Assembly: GCA_900473045.1 (NCBI GenBank)
Contig: UCKS01000027.1
Location: forward strand, 1-64,000
Origin: Hyphomicrobiales bacterium
GTDB lineage: Bacteria > Pseudomonadota > Alphaproteobacteria > Rhizobiales > Rhizobiaceae
Reading direction: 5' to 3'
Length of the DNA stretch: 64,000 nucleotides
Shown here piece by piece: positions 8,665 through 20,386 of this stretch. Position 1 is the first letter of the stretch, and every line of letters starts with the position of its first letter. The translations under genes were made by a program, and so were the position numbers. Under the pieces are notes generated by a model, which saw nothing but the letters and a program-made list of their open reading frames with translations, did no database searches and had not been told where the DNA came from.

Positions 8665-10560
8665 ATGAGCAATGCCGCTGAAAAACCCGTCGAAAATCAC
8701 GTCTTCGAAGCCGATGTCGCACGCCTGCTGCATCTCATGGTGCATTCGGTCTATTCCGACAAGGACGTGTTCCTGCGGGAGTTGATCTCCAACGCTGCCG
8801 ATGCCTGCGAGAAACTGCGCTACGAGGCCATCAGCGCGCCGGAACTGCTCACTGACGATCCGACACCGCGCATTACCCTGACGCTCGACGCCGATGACAA
8901 TAGGCTCATCGTCGAAGACAACGGCATCGGCATGAGCCGTGACGACATGATCGAGGCGCTCGGTACCATCGCCCGTTCCGGCACCCGCGCCTTCATGGAG
9001 CGCGTCGAGGCGGCCAAGGCCGGCGAAGGCGCCCAGCTGATCGGCCAGTTCGGCGTCGGCTTCTATTCCGCCTTCATGGTCGCCGACAAGGTCGATGTCG
9101 TCTCCCGCCACGCCGGCAGCGCCCACGCCTTTGTCTGGTCGTCCGACGGCAAGGGCAGCTACACCGTGTCGGAAGCCGATCTGGCAGACGCACCGGCACG
9201 CGGCACTCGCATCACCATGCACCTGATGGACGATGCCAAGAGCTATACGTCCAAATGGAGCGTCGAGAAGATCGTCAAGGATCAGTCCGGTCATGTGCCG
9301 GTTCCGATCGACCTGATCGAGAAGCCCGGCGCGGACGCCGAGCGCATCGGCGACGGCACGGCACTCTGGACGAAATCCCGCAGCGAGATCACCAAGGAAG
9401 AATATGCCGATTTCTATCGCGGCGTCTCCGGCCAGTACGATGAGCCGGCTCTGACCGTGCATTTCCGCGCCGAAGGCCGCCACGAGTATACCGGCCTTGC
9501 CTTCGTGCCGGAATCCAAGCCGATGGACATGTTCGATCCTTCAGCCAAGGGCCGCATGAAGCTCTACGTCAAGCGCGTCTTCATCACCGACGACGCCGAG
9601 CTTCTGCCGCGCTATCTGCGCTTCGTGCGCGGCCTAGTCGATACGTCCGACCTGCCGCTCAACGTCTCGCGCGAAATGATCCAGGAAAGCCCGATCCTCG
9701 CCGCCATCCGCAAGGGCCTGACCAACCGCGTACTGACCGCCATCGAGAAACTTGCCGACAGCGACAAGGACGCCTTTGCCAAGCTCTGGGACGCCTTCGG
9801 TGCCGTGCTGAAAGAGGGCATCTACGACGATTTCGAGCGCCGGGAACAGCTGATCGCCCTGTCGCGCTTCCGCACCACCGCGTCCGACGAGGCGACGCGG
9901 TCGCTTGCTGATTACGTCAAGGACATGAAGGATGCGCAGGCGGCGATCTACTACCTGACGGGCGACAATCTCGACCGGCTGAAGGCCTCGCCGCAGCTCG
10001 AAGGTTTTCGCGCCCGCGGGATCGAGGTGCTGCTGCTGACCGATTCCGTCGATAGCTTCTGGGTCACGGCTGCGCCGGATTTCGAAGGCAAGCCGTTCAA
10101 GTCGATCACCCAAGGGTCTGCCGATCTGACCCAGGTCCCGACAGCCGACGGCGAGACGCCGGCAGCGCCGGCAGCGCCGGAAACGTCCGAAGCCGTCACC
10201 GATTTCATCGCCTTTGCCAAGACGGCGCTGGGTGACGCAGTATCGGATGTGCGCGCATCCGACCGCCTGACGGAAAGCGCCGTCTGCCTGGTGGCGCCGG
10301 AACAGGGTTATGACCGCCAGCTGGAAAAACTGCTGCAGGGTTCCGGTAGGCTCGACATGATCGCCAAGCCCATCCTTGAGATCAATCCAACCCACGGCCT
10401 CATCTCGGCACTGGCCGCCGGCGGCAGCGACGAATTCCGCACCGATGCTGTCCAGCTCCTGCTTGACCAGGCCCGCGTCCTCGACGGCGACAAGCCGCAG
10501 GACCCGCGCGCCTTTGCCGAGCGTCTGTCACGGCTGTTTGAGCGGGCTCTGAAGGGGTAA
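8665..10560 (+). CDS. htpG: molecular chaperone HtpG (Hsp90)
   Basis: The 631-residue product has the GHKL ATP-binding domain with NAADACEKLR near 36-45, DNGIGM near 91-96 and GQFGVGFYS near 128-136, then the Hsp90 middle and dimerisation domains. A small insertion rich in Ala, Pro and Glu (about 490-515) lies between the middle and C-terminal domains. HtpG refolds or holds client proteins under stress in the cytoplasm. No classical heat-shock operator was recognised in the 100 bases upstream. Confidence 0.96.
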   Translation: MSNAAEKPVENHVFEADVARLLHLMVHSVYSDKDVFLRELISNAADACEKLRYEAISAPELLTDDPTPRITLTLDADDNRLIVEDNGIGMSRDDMIEALGTIARSGTRAFMERVEAAKAGEGAQLIGQFGVGFYSAFMVADKVDVVSRHAGSAHAFVWSSDGKGSYTVSEADLADAPARGTRITMHLMDDAKSYTSKWSVEKIVKDQSGHVPVPIDLIEKPGADAERIGDGTALWTKSRSEITKEEYADFYRGVSGQYDEPALTVHFRAEGRHEYTGLAFVPESKPMDMFDPSAKGRMKLYVKRVFITDDAELLPRYLRFVRGLVDTSDLPLNVSREMIQESPILAAIRKGLTNRVLTAIEKLADSDKDAFAKLWDAFGAVLKEGIYDDFERREQLIALSRFRTTASDEATRSLADYVKDMKDAQAAIYYLTGDNLDRLKASPQLEGFRARGIEVLLLTDSVDSFWVTAAPDFEGKPFKSITQGSADLTQVPTADGETPAAPAAPETSEAVTDFIAFAKTALGDAVSDVRASDRLTESAVCLVAPEQGYDRQLEKLLQGSGRLDMIAKPILEINPTHGLISALAAGGSDEFRTDAVQLLLDQARVLDGDKPQDPRAFAERLSRLFERALKG

Positions 10561-10638
10561 GTTTCTCTGCGCTTTGGCGCGATCACGGTGATATTCCATC
10601 ACTGCCCAATACGCATTTATATTGCGCATTCGGCCGTG

Positions 10639-10812
10639 ATGGATCGTGCCGATAGAGAGCGGGACAGCAAAGCGATTCTCAAACGCCTCAAAGCCGGAGG
10701 GGTTGAGATTGTGCCCGTCAGCGGCTCGCATCACAAGCTTCGCAAAGGCAAACAGACGATCATCGTGCCGCACCCGAAGAAGGACCTAAATCGAAGCGGC
10801 CTAAAGGCTTAG
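10639..10812 (+). CDS. hicA: HicA-like toxin, short and without HicB
   Basis: From the ATG at 10639 the 57-residue product matches HicA mRNA interferases: an N-terminal helix SKAILKRLKAGG, the active-site segment GSHHKLRKG with the catalytic His, and VPHPKKDL. In HicA proteins the last motif is normally followed by a further C-terminal helix (usually ending near AGW or AGL); here the frame stops after only seven more residues. No HicB antitoxin gene lies on either side: htpG is upstream and a convergent unknown gene overlaps the last three bases. An upstream in-frame codon at 10588 has no support. It may be a decayed or solitary toxin. Confidence 0.65.
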   Translation: MDRADRERDSKAILKRLKAGGVEIVPVSGSHHKLRKGKQTIIVPHPKKDLNRSGLKA

Positions 10813-11048
10813 GCGGCCCACCAGACCGCAATCAGAACGGCAAGAACCCCGACAGCAAAGATGCCGAACATCGTCATCTGTTTGCGGGTGTTGCCCAGAA
10901 GCGTGGCATCGACGGGCGCGCGGCCGGTCTGGAAGGCCAGAGGCACTTCCGAGGCACCGCTTTTGCCTTCTCCACTCTTGATATCCTTGACGATGACTTC
11001 AGCGACGCCCTCGGTGACGGGCGGGCGGTGTCCATAGCTAGAAACCAT
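10809..11048 (-). CDS. small tail-anchored membrane protein of unknown function
   Basis: The 79-residue product has a polar N-terminal two thirds and one hydrophobic segment at the very C-terminus (FGIFAVGVLAVLIAVWWAA), so it is probably anchored with its N-terminus in the cytoplasm. I do not recognise a family. The ATG at 11048 is preferred to a codon at 11081. It converges on the hicA-like gene and overlaps its stop codon. Confidence 0.55.
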   Translation of the reverse strand: MVSSYGHRPPVTEGVAEVIVKDIKSGEGKSGASEVPLAFQTGRAPVDATLLGNTRKQMTMFGIFAVGVLAVLIAVWWAA

Positions 11049-11143
11049 TGGCACACTCCATCGATGCCTGCGCGAGATCACGCAAGTGCGAGCGATAAAG
11101 GTGTACCCGTTTCGTTAATAAAGCAATTGCAAAAGCAAGCGCC

Positions 11144-12160
11144 TCAGCGCTTGCCCCAGAGCACCTTGAACCGCGCATTGCGGCAGGTTTCGCCCCATTC
11201 CTTGAAGGTCTCGGGCATCACCGTCTCATAGGGCAGGCCGCGATTGGCGACCAGCATCAGCCGCCCGCCGATCTTCAGCGCCTTGGCAGCAGCCTTGATC
11301 ATCGCAGCACCCAGTGCCGGATCGGCAGATTGCGTCTCGTGAAACGGCGGGTTCATGACGATCAGATCGTATTTGTCGCGGGTTTCTTCCGAAGTCAGGT
11401 CCTGCCAGAAGAAGCGCGTCGGCACGTTCGGGCAATTGGCCTTCAGGTTTGCGCGAGCAGCTTCCAGCGAATGATAATCGGCCTCGAACAGGTCGATGCC
11501 CTTCAGGCCCGGAGCCTTTTCGGCCAGCATCACCGACAGATAACCCCAGCCAGCGCCGAAATCGGCGGCGTGCCCCTTGAAGTCGTCGGGAAGACGCGAA
11601 GCCAGAAGCTCGGAGCCGGCATCGATGCGCTCGTGCGAAAACATCCCCGGGGCGGCGTCAAAGCGGCCCTCGACACGAACCGGCTTCTTGGAAAATTTGA
11701 CAATGACGTCGCTGGCGTCTTCCGGACGGCCGAACCAGAAAGCGATGCCATGATATTTCGGTAGGCTGTCGCCACCCCAGCCGAGCTGGTTGACGCGCTT
11801 GCGCAGGGACTGGATGCCATCGTCCTTGCCACCGGCAACAACGATCAGGCCACCGACCTTGACGCGCTTCAGCGCTTCGGCGATCCGGTCCTCGTTCTCA
11901 CCCTTGTGCTTGCCGCACAGGATCAGGGCCGCATCATAGTCTTCACCCTCGACAACCGGAGACACGGATGCCTTGGCGGCCTCCAGAGCCTTGTAGAGCG
12001 TCTTTGACGCCTGCACTGCGGCAATCGAGCCAAAAAACTCCGCCGGCAGCCGGTAGCCTGCCTCGGCTCCGAGGAACAGCACGCGCTCGCCTTCGCCGGG
12101 TGCGGGAACAACGCCGGTCTCGAACGGATGGAAAAGGGTCTTCAGCGTGTCGCGGCTCAT
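11144..12160 (-). CDS. RsmC-like class I SAM-dependent methyltransferase
   Basis: The 338-residue product has two Rossmann-like halves, the arrangement of RsmC (16S rRNA m2G1207 methyltransferase): a degenerate N-terminal half and a C-terminal catalytic half with the SAM-binding motif ADFGAGWGYLS near 205-215 and the base-binding motif NPPFH near 270. RsmC or a close relative modifying guanine N2 in rRNA is the likely role. The ATG at 12160 follows GAGGACC; an upstream codon at 12217 is not preferred. It lies downstream of pnp on the same strand, 168 bases from its stop. Confidence 0.8.
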   Translation of the reverse strand: MSRDTLKTLFHPFETGVVPAPGEGERVLFLGAEAGYRLPAEFFGSIAAVQASKTLYKALEAAKASVSPVVEGEDYDAALILCGKHKGENEDRIAEALKRVKVGGLIVVAGGKDDGIQSLRKRVNQLGWGGDSLPKYHGIAFWFGRPEDASDVIVKFSKKPVRVEGRFDAAPGMFSHERIDAGSELLASRLPDDFKGHAADFGAGWGYLSVMLAEKAPGLKGIDLFEADYHSLEAARANLKANCPNVPTRFFWQDLTSEETRDKYDLIVMNPPFHETQSADPALGAAMIKAAAKALKIGGRLMLVANRGLPYETVMPETFKEWGETCRNARFKVLWGKR

Positions 12161-12327
12161 GGTCGAGGTCCTCAGGCTTGTCAGGGACGGTGGAAAGAGA
12201 TTTCCCGAAAAAGACAAACGGTAACGAAGGGAGCGAGAGATCGCCGGTCCGGACGGCTCTCAAGGAAAATAAGAAAGGGCGCGGAACGATCCGCTCCGCG
12301 CCCGTAGTCGATTAAACGGCCGAACGC

Positions 12328-14460
<2,133 letters not shown>

Positions 14461-14773
14461 GTTTTGTCCTTCGTGTGCGGCAATGCCGCGCCGCAGCCAG
14501 TGTGGCGCGGACGGCAGTGTTTTCGCTGATATGACACATCACGGGCAAGACAACGGGAGGCTTCCAAATCGGCTGGCGCTCGTCCCGGTCCCTCAAAGCC
14601 TGACGCTCCGGGTGCGTGGAAAACGCGCAAGCGCCGAAGCATCCTGCAATCCTGCCCCATGACAGGTCATCGGTTGGTTCCGCAGAGCCGGCCCATCCGG
14701 TCTGCTGGGGTGTCCGTTTCCAACAGCGCCGTTTCGGCTTGGCTGGAAGCGCAAACGCGGGGTGTTCCCCCGC
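14461..14773 (-). promoter_or_regulatory. structured leader region of pnp
   Basis: This stretch of about 310 bases between the rpsO terminator and pnp has no credible gene. Read on the minus strand it begins with a small hairpin GCGGGG-loop-CCCCGC (14757-14773) directly after the terminator T-run. In other bacteria the pnp leader folds into a stem cut by RNase III and then by PNPase itself; position suggests the same here, but I have not folded it. Confidence 0.4.
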
Positions 14774-14815
14774 AAAAAACAAACCGGCGGGCCCCTGTTG
14801 AAGGGTCCCGCCGGT
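14774..14815 (-). terminator. rpsO terminator
   Basis: On the minus strand, arms ACCGGCGGG and CCCGCCGGT with an inner three-base-pair extension form a stem that is followed by a T-rich tract, seven bases beyond the rpsO stop. This is a good intrinsic terminator that would separate rpsO from pnp, perhaps with read-through. Confidence 0.85.
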
Positions 14816-14822
14816 GTAAGGC

Positions 14823-15092
14823 TTAGCGGCGAATGCCGAGAGCAGTAATCAGCTTGGTGTACCGTGCCTCTTCCTTGCCCTTGACATAGTCAAGGAGCGA
14901 ACGGCGGGTGGAAACCATTGCCAGAAGGCCACGACGCGAGTGGTTGTCCTTCTTGTGACCCTTGAAGTGGTCGGTCAGGTTGTTGATCCGCTCGGTGAGG
15001 ATCGCAACCTGGACTTCCGGGGAACCGGTGTCGCCTTCGACGGTTGCGTATTCCTTGATAAGCGCAGCCTTGCGCTCTGCAGTGATCGACAT
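14823..15092 (-). CDS. rpsO: 30S ribosomal protein S15
   Basis: The 89-residue product has exact S15 length and signatures, including [19 protein letters not shown] near 22-40 and the [17 protein letters not shown] block near 53-69, which contact 16S rRNA helices and nucleate the small-subunit platform. It is followed by a terminator and pnp. S15 commonly represses its own translation through the 5' leader, which would lie just above 15092. Confidence 0.98.
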   Translation of the reverse strand: MSITAERKAALIKEYATVEGDTGSPEVQVAILTERINNLTDHFKGHKKDNHSRRGLLAMVSTRRSLLDYVKGKEEARYTKLITALGIRR

Positions 15093-15270
15093 CGTGTCAT
15101 CCTTTCAATGTTTAGGATTTCAGGTCGCCAGCAGCCGGGATGTCGTCTAGCTGCGGCCATGAAGGCAAAAGTCCGCAGAGAGCGGGGTCTGATGCTGGCG
15201 CTGCCTATAAACCATCCGGCATTAAAAAGAAAGAGGGCGGATAAAGGCACCGCAATCGCTCAGCACACCG

Positions 15271-15588
15271 TCATTGTGGCGGGGTGCGCGGTTTCATCGG
15301 AGCGGATTTTGTGTTGTCATTGGCCGTCTTACAATCGAGGTAGCTGGCAAACACCCAGCCGAGTATCCCGTCCGCCGCCGTTATCTTTGCCCACCGCTTG
15401 CCCGCGAGCGTTCGTTCCTCGACGATCACCACGGCAGTGCCGTTGGGCAGAGTGGAAAGGACGCTGCCTTGCGGCGCGGACCGCACGTTGAGGAGCGTTC
15501 CGGTCGGGTCCGCGACAACGCAGCCGGTGGCAAAGGCGACGGCCGTCCCACCGGACAATATCGCGAGAGCAACGAGCACTGTCTTCAT
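15271..15588 (-). CDS. exported SH3-domain protein
   Basis: The 105-residue product starts with a signal peptide (MKTVLVALAILSGGTAVAFA) and continues with one bacterial SH3 domain containing the LNVRSAPQG signature and a WVFASYL end strand. Such domains usually bind cell-wall peptides. The start at 15588 puts the signal peptide at the N-terminus. It follows the sensor kinase gene by about 50 bases on the same strand and may be cotranscribed, so a link between envelope sensing and this protein is possible but unproven. Confidence 0.7.
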   Translation of the reverse strand: MKTVLVALAILSGGTAVAFATGCVVADPTGTLLNVRSAPQGSVLSTLPNGTAVVIVEERTLAGKRWAKITAADGILGWVFASYLDCKTANDNTKSAPMKPRTPPQ

Positions 15589-15641
15589 GGTGTTCAGAAA
15601 CATATCCCCTCCACGACAAAGCTAGCCATCGAGCATGCACC

Positions 15642-17387
15642 CTATGGCGCAACTGACAGATTGGCGCTCAGCTTTTCATCCGGGATTTTGACGCGCCATT
15701 CGATTCCGTCCTCGTGCATGATCCGCTCCAGCTTGGCGTCCAGGGCCATGCCGAGCATGCGCTCCAGCACCATCGTGCCAAAACCCTTGCGCACGCTGCC
15801 GCCCTCGGCAGGAGCAATATCGGCGCCCTTTTCTCTCCAGACGAACAGGAACGTGCCATCGGAGACCGACCATTGCAGGTCGATCGCACCGGTCGCGTTG
15901 GCAAGCGCGCCGTACTTCGTGGCATTGGTGGCAAGCTCGTGCAAGGCCATGCCGAGCGTCTGCGACACCTGCGCATCCAGCCGCACCGGCGGCCCTGACA
16001 GATGTACCCTGTCCGGATCATCGGGCGTAAACGGCTGCAGCTGGTTTTGCGCCAACTCGCGGAAATCCACACCCTGTGCGGCATTGGCGATCATCAGATC
16101 GGTCGAGCGGGCAAGCCCGGCGATGCGCTTGCGGAAGGCTTCAGCGAAATCCACCCGGCTTTCGGCGGCGTTGAGCGACTGGTTGAGCATCGACTGGATG
16201 ACGGTGAGCTGGTTCTTCGAGCGATGCGCCACCTCGCGCATCAGGAAACGGATTTCGTTTTCCGCCTTTCTGCGTGCCTGCGCCGCCTCGGCCAAAGCCG
16301 CCGATACGGTTTCGATTTCGGCAATCATGTGCTTGCGCGCCGCAATCGGCCGGCCCGCTCCCAACAGATGCGCGTCCCGCGCCAGCATCTTGACGCCCTG
16401 CGCCAGTAGCCGGGCGATGGTGGCGGACCCGGCGATGGCTATACCGGCAAAGATAAGCCCGCCCAGTGACAGCCAGAGATAGGACCAGAGCGCCGGTGCA
16501 TCGACATCCGCACTTTTTGCCCAGGCAATGATCTTCCAGCCGGTCAGCACGGAAAATTCGGTGACGGTCCGATACTCCACACCATCGTGAACGGCATCGC
16601 CGACACCGACACGCAAGGCCGGCACGATTTCCATGAAAAACGGCTTGCCGACCGCCAGCGCCTCGTCCGACGAGGCAATCACATTGCCAACGCCGTCCAG
16701 CAAGGCCGCATTCCAGCCGGGCGACAGCACATCCCTGTTGACCGCCTTCAGCATATTCTCGGCGTTCTGGGTCAGCGCCAGCAGATAGTCGCCGTTGCCG
16801 AGCGGCGTTGTAATTGGAAGATAGACGTTGAAGACCCATCGTTTCGCCGTCTGCCCGAAGAAGACATTCGAGACGAACGGGCCGCCACTCCGGAATGCCT
16901 GATCTACGGAGGTTGGATCGGATGCCTTCGCCAGCGGGCTTCCAAACGGTACCCGCGTATTGAAAAGCTGATTGTGGGCGCGGTCGATCACCAGCAGGTT
17001 GGAATCCGTTCCCGCAAGCGACGAGCGGGCGCGATCGTAGAATTGCCGAAGATTCGTGTTGTCGATCGTGCTTGCAGTCGACATCACCTTCAGCGTGGTC
17101 AGCATGCTGTCGATCTCGCGCTCGACCACGCGCGTCACGGAACCGGTCGATGCCTTGAGCAGCGCCGTCACCACCCGCTCCTGCTCATCGGTGCTGCGTT
17201 TCAGAATGATCAGCGAAAACACGAAGGACGGAATAACGGCAACGAGGAGCAGTACCGTCAGATAGAATGACAGCGGACGTCTCAATCGCGAACGCAAAAG
17301 CGCCCTCCAGGGGGCATGCGGCGTACTTTTTCTATCCGGTCCGTCGCTCAAGCGTCCATCACCCAAATTCCAGAGCGAGATCGGCAA
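15642..17387 (-). CDS. HWE-family sensor histidine kinase
   Basis: The 581-residue product has a membrane segment near 40-62, an extracytoplasmic sensor of about 230 residues (dCache-like), a second membrane segment near 290-310, a coiled coil and a C-terminal kinase. The phosphoacceptor block REVAHRSKNQL near 390-400, the N-box HELATNATKYGAL and the WRE motif mark the HWE/HisKA_2 class common in rhizobia and often tied to the general stress response. No response regulator is adjacent. The start is uncertain: the frame opens at a TTG at 17387 and no internal ATG fits. Confidence 0.85.
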   Translation of the reverse strand: MPISLWNLGDGRLSDGPDRKSTPHAPWRALLRSRLRRPLSFYLTVLLLVAVIPSFVFSLIILKRSTDEQERVVTALLKASTGSVTRVVEREIDSMLTTLKVMSTASTIDNTNLRQFYDRARSSLAGTDSNLLVIDRAHNQLFNTRVPFGSPLAKASDPTSVDQAFRSGGPFVSNVFFGQTAKRWVFNVYLPITTPLGNGDYLLALTQNAENMLKAVNRDVLSPGWNAALLDGVGNVIASSDEALAVGKPFFMEIVPALRVGVGDAVHDGVEYRTVTEFSVLTGWKIIAWAKSADVDAPALWSYLWLSLGGLIFAGIAIAGSATIARLLAQGVKMLARDAHLLGAGRPIAARKHMIAEIETVSAALAEAAQARRKAENEIRFLMREVAHRSKNQLTVIQSMLNQSLNAAESRVDFAEAFRKRIAGLARSTDLMIANAAQGVDFRELAQNQLQPFTPDDPDRVHLSGPPVRLDAQVSQTLGMALHELATNATKYGALANATGAIDLQWSVSDGTFLFVWREKGADIAPAEGGSVRKGFGTMVLERMLGMALDAKLERIMHEDGIEWRVKIPDEKLSANLSVAP

Positions 17388-17527
17388 TGGGCCGATATCG
17401 CTTCACGTCACACGCGGGCCACTCCCGAAGGGGTCTGCGAATCCCGCACACAGGCCGGAACATGCGCCAGCGACTTGCGGAAGGCAACCGATGCCATGCT
17501 CCGAAATTTAAGAGGCTCTATCGAGCT

Positions 17528-18463
17528 TCAAGCGGTAACGAAGACCCGCTTCGGCCGGAATTCACCTTCACCGATCTCGCCAATGGCAACCAGCTTGCCG
17601 CGCGAGGTCGCATAGGCTTCCGGTTCGGCCGTTGGGGCATCGCGGCCACGCAGGATGATCGGGTTGCCCATTTTCAGGCGGTGGGCCTGATCTTCGGAAA
17701 TGGCGATATGCGGCAGGTTCGACAGGGCTTCACCGGTATCGATCAGGAAAGCATCGAGCGCTTCCAGGCGTTCCTCGTCGCTTTCGATCTTTTCCAGCGC
17801 CACCAGTTCAGCCAGCGGCACCATGGACTCTTCAGCAAACGGCGCCACGAAGCTGCGGCGCAGCGAAGCGATATGACCGAAGCAACCAAGATCGCGGCCG
17901 AAATCGCGTGCAAGCGAGCGCACATAGGTGCCCTTACCGCATTCGATCTCGAAATGTGCCAGGTTCGGTGTGCAGCCGAGCAGCGACAGGCGGAAGACTT
18001 CGACTTCGCGGGCCGGAATATCGACGGTCTCGCCTTCGCGGGCCAGATCATAGGCGCGGTTGCCATCGATCTTGATGGCCGAAAACTGCGGCGGCACCTG
18101 GCTGATGACGCCAGTATATGTCGGCAGAAGGGCGCGAATATCTTCCTCGGACGGGCGGGTATCGGACGACTGCGTCACCTCGCCTTCGAGATCATCGGTC
18201 GAGCGTTCCTCACCCCAGGCGACGGCGAATTCATAAATCTTGCGGCCGTCCATGACATAGGGAACGGTCTTCGTCGCATCACCCAGCGCGATCGGCAGCA
18301 TGCCCGACGCCAGAGGATCGAGCGTGCCGGCATGCCCGGCCTTCTGCGCCTTGAACAGCCACTTGATCTTCGACACGGCCTCGGTCGAGCCGAAATCCAG
18401 CGGCTTGTCGAGGATCAGCCAGCCGGAAATCGGCCGGCCCTTGGGCTTGCGGGGTTTTGACAT
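17528..18463 (-). CDS. truB: tRNA pseudouridine-55 synthase TruB
   Basis: The 311-residue product has the TruB catalytic segment [14 protein letters not shown] with the nucleophilic Asp49, and the C-terminal PUA-like region. It makes pseudouridine 55 in the T-loop of tRNAs. It starts two bases after the stop of the unknown gene upstream and belongs to the rbfA-unknown-truB run. Confidence 0.97.
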   Translation of the reverse strand: MSKPRKPKGRPISGWLILDKPLDFGSTEAVSKIKWLFKAQKAGHAGTLDPLASGMLPIALGDATKTVPYVMDGRKIYEFAVAWGEERSTDDLEGEVTQSSDTRPSEEDIRALLPTYTGVISQVPPQFSAIKIDGNRAYDLAREGETVDIPAREVEVFRLSLLGCTPNLAHFEIECGKGTYVRSLARDFGRDLGCFGHIASLRRSFVAPFAEESMVPLAELVALEKIESDEERLEALDAFLIDTGEALSNLPHIAISEDQAHRLKMGNPIILRGRDAPTAEPEAYATSRGKLVAIGEIGEGEFRPKRVFVTA

Positions 18464-18465
18464 GG

Positions 18466-18921
18466 TCAGGCTCTTTTTTTGCGGAACGTCGCTGCAGTCT
18501 TGGCAACGCTGCCATCCGGCATTTTCTGGCTGTTGCCCTTTTCAAATCCCAGGGCATAGAGGCGGCGTGCGATCAGATATCCGGCAGCGACGGTGGCGCC
18601 ATTGGCGACGCCATAATCTTCGCCCAGACCTTCGACCATCAAAGGCTCGATGGCACCGAGCGGCGGCTTTCCGGAGGCGGCGGCCTCCAGCAGCAGCTTT
18701 TCATTGTAGCGCGAATAGACGATGGCTTCGAGCGCCTTCATCTCGCGGTCGCCATGGGCGATGTCCTTGCCGTGGCGAAACGGCAGGCCGGAGGCGACGA
18801 TCATTTCCACGAGCCGCACAGCTTCGGCATTGTCGAAGCGTGCCAGGCCGTTGCGATAGAATGTCTGGCGCTGTTCGAACGTCCAGGCATTGAGTTCGTC
18901 CAGAGTGATATGCTTTGCCAT
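18466..18921 (-). CDS. conserved protein of unknown function between rbfA and truB
   Basis: The 151-residue product is soluble and mainly helical, with no motif I can name; it has a basic C-terminus (ending TFRKKRA). Its ATG shares one base with the rbfA stop (TGATG) and its stop lies two bases from truB, so all three are translationally coupled. That placement suggests a role in ribosome or tRNA maturation, but this is inference from context only. Confidence 0.75.
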   Translation of the reverse strand: MAKHITLDELNAWTFEQRQTFYRNGLARFDNAEAVRLVEMIVASGLPFRHGKDIAHGDREMKALEAIVYSRYNEKLLLEAAASGKPPLGAIEPLMVEGLGEDYGVANGATVAAGYLIARRLYALGFEKGNSQKMPDGSVAKTAATFRKKRA

Positions 18922-19325
18922 CACTGCTCGCCGTCTTCGTCCTTCAGATCGCGCATAACTTCCGGCGACCGCAGCAACTGGTCGATCTTCTTGTAGTTGT
19001 CGAAGCTGGTATCGTCCTTGAAGCGGACTTCCGGCATGTATTTCAACTGCCGGATATGCGGGGTCAGACGGCCACGAATATATTTGGCGTGGCGGTTCAG
19101 CGCTTCGATGACATTGGAGTGATCGGCAACGCCGAGCGGTGTCACGAAGGCTGTGGCGACGCGAAGGTCGGTCGACATGCGGACTTCGGAAATCGAAATC
19201 ACCGTCGTCTCAAGCAAAGAATCGCGCACTTCGCCACGCTGCAGCACCTGTGTCAGGCCTGCACGTACCTGTTCGCCGACCCTCAGCATGCGCTGCGAGG
19301 GGGCAGAGGATGTCACTTTACTCAT
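18921..19325 (-). CDS. rbfA: ribosome-binding factor A
   Basis: The 134-residue product is RbfA: a KH-like domain with the characteristic [19 protein letters not shown] start and the [22 protein letters not shown] block near 87-108. It assists late 30S assembly around helix 1 of 16S rRNA. The ATG at 19325 is chosen over 19364 because it places the conserved start correctly. The gene immediately upstream is on the other strand, so infB, the usual neighbour, is not adjacent here. Confidence 0.96.
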   Translation of the reverse strand: MSKVTSSAPSQRMLRVGEQVRAGLTQVLQRGEVRDSLLETTVISISEVRMSTDLRVATAFVTPLGVADHSNVIEALNRHAKYIRGRLTPHIRQLKYMPEVRFKDDTSFDNYKKIDQLLRSPEVMRDLKDEDGEQ

Positions 19326-19513
19326 GGTTTTTCCGCTGTCTGGCGTTTCAAGGAACGCGACCAAGGCGGTCCAATGCTACTTTCGGGCCAAAAGGTCAAG
19401 GCTTTCCGGTCATTCGGCCGGTCACGCCAGCGGTGAAATCGGCCCGCAACCCTCTTGAAAGCGGGCACGCGGCGTGGTCAACCTGATCGAAACGGCAAGC
19501 AGGCGGAGACGGG

Positions 19514-20266
19514 ATGCGGGTTCTGGTGATTGAAAACATGGCGCATTCCGACCTCGGGCAGGTTGGCGTAGCGCTGCGGGAATCAGGCGCCGAGATCGAC
19601 CTGCGCCAGCCCTTCGCCGGCCAAGCCCTGCCCGGGGGTATCCACGGACATGATGCCCTTGTCGTGCTTGGCGGTGAACAGAGTGCGGTCGATGACCACA
19701 TCCACCCGTACCTGCCGGAGCTTGCCCGCTTGATGCGTGCCTTTGCCGATGCCGGCAAATCGGTGCTTGGGATCTGCCTCGGCAGCCAGCTTCTGGCCCG
19801 TGCCCATGCCGGCGACAATCTTCTCGGTAAAACGCGGGAATTCGGCTGGCACGAGGTGACGCTGACCAAGGAAGGCCAAAACGATCCCGTGCTGAGCGCC
19901 GCAGGCTCTGCCTTCAAGAGCTTTGAATGGCATTCGGACAGCTTCACTATCCCACCCGGCGCCGTGCATCTGGCCACGAACCCGACTGTCACCAATCAGG
20001 CCTTCCGCATCGGCCGCGCCGCCTATGGCATGCAGTTTCATTTCGAGGCGGGAACACCCGTCGTCGAGGGCTGGAACCGCACTTTTGAAACGGTGATCAA
20101 CCGCATCGATCCGGATTGGCTGCAGCGCTATCCGGAGCATGCAGCCCGGCATGCGCAACAGGCGGACGCCGCCGGGCTTGCGCTGGCCCGCGCCTGGGTC
20201 GCAACGATCCAGCCGGCAGAGGCTGCCGACAACGGCACCCTGGAAATGGCGGGCGTCAGCGCCTGA
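19514..20266 (+). CDS. class I glutamine amidotransferase-like protein
   Basis: The 250-residue product has the class I GATase triad: Cys88 in GICLGSQLLA, His176 and Glu178 in MQFHFEAG. It lacks a synthase domain, so it resembles stand-alone members such as GuaA-like amidotransferases or gamma-glutamyl hydrolases of the PuuD/YfeJ kind. A GGAGACGGG ribosome site precedes the ATG. It is divergent from rbfA and followed by a pentapeptide gene, so neighbours give no substrate. Confidence 0.85.
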   Translation: MRVLVIENMAHSDLGQVGVALRESGAEIDLRQPFAGQALPGGIHGHDALVVLGGEQSAVDDHIHPYLPELARLMRAFADAGKSVLGICLGSQLLARAHAGDNLLGKTREFGWHEVTLTKEGQNDPVLSAAGSAFKSFEWHSDSFTIPPGAVHLATNPTVTNQAFRIGRAAYGMQFHFEAGTPVVEGWNRTFETVINRIDPDWLQRYPEHAARHAQQADAAGLALARAWVATIQPAEAADNGTLEMAGVSA

Positions 20267-20386
20267 CATATAAACCGTGTAGTACCATTTGCCGTGACGG
20301 GTTGCGGTTCCTATTTACAACACGGAATACAGTTATAAGCGCAAGAAGTTTGCCGGGCTGAGGCAGACGGAGGAGCGGAGAAGCGC

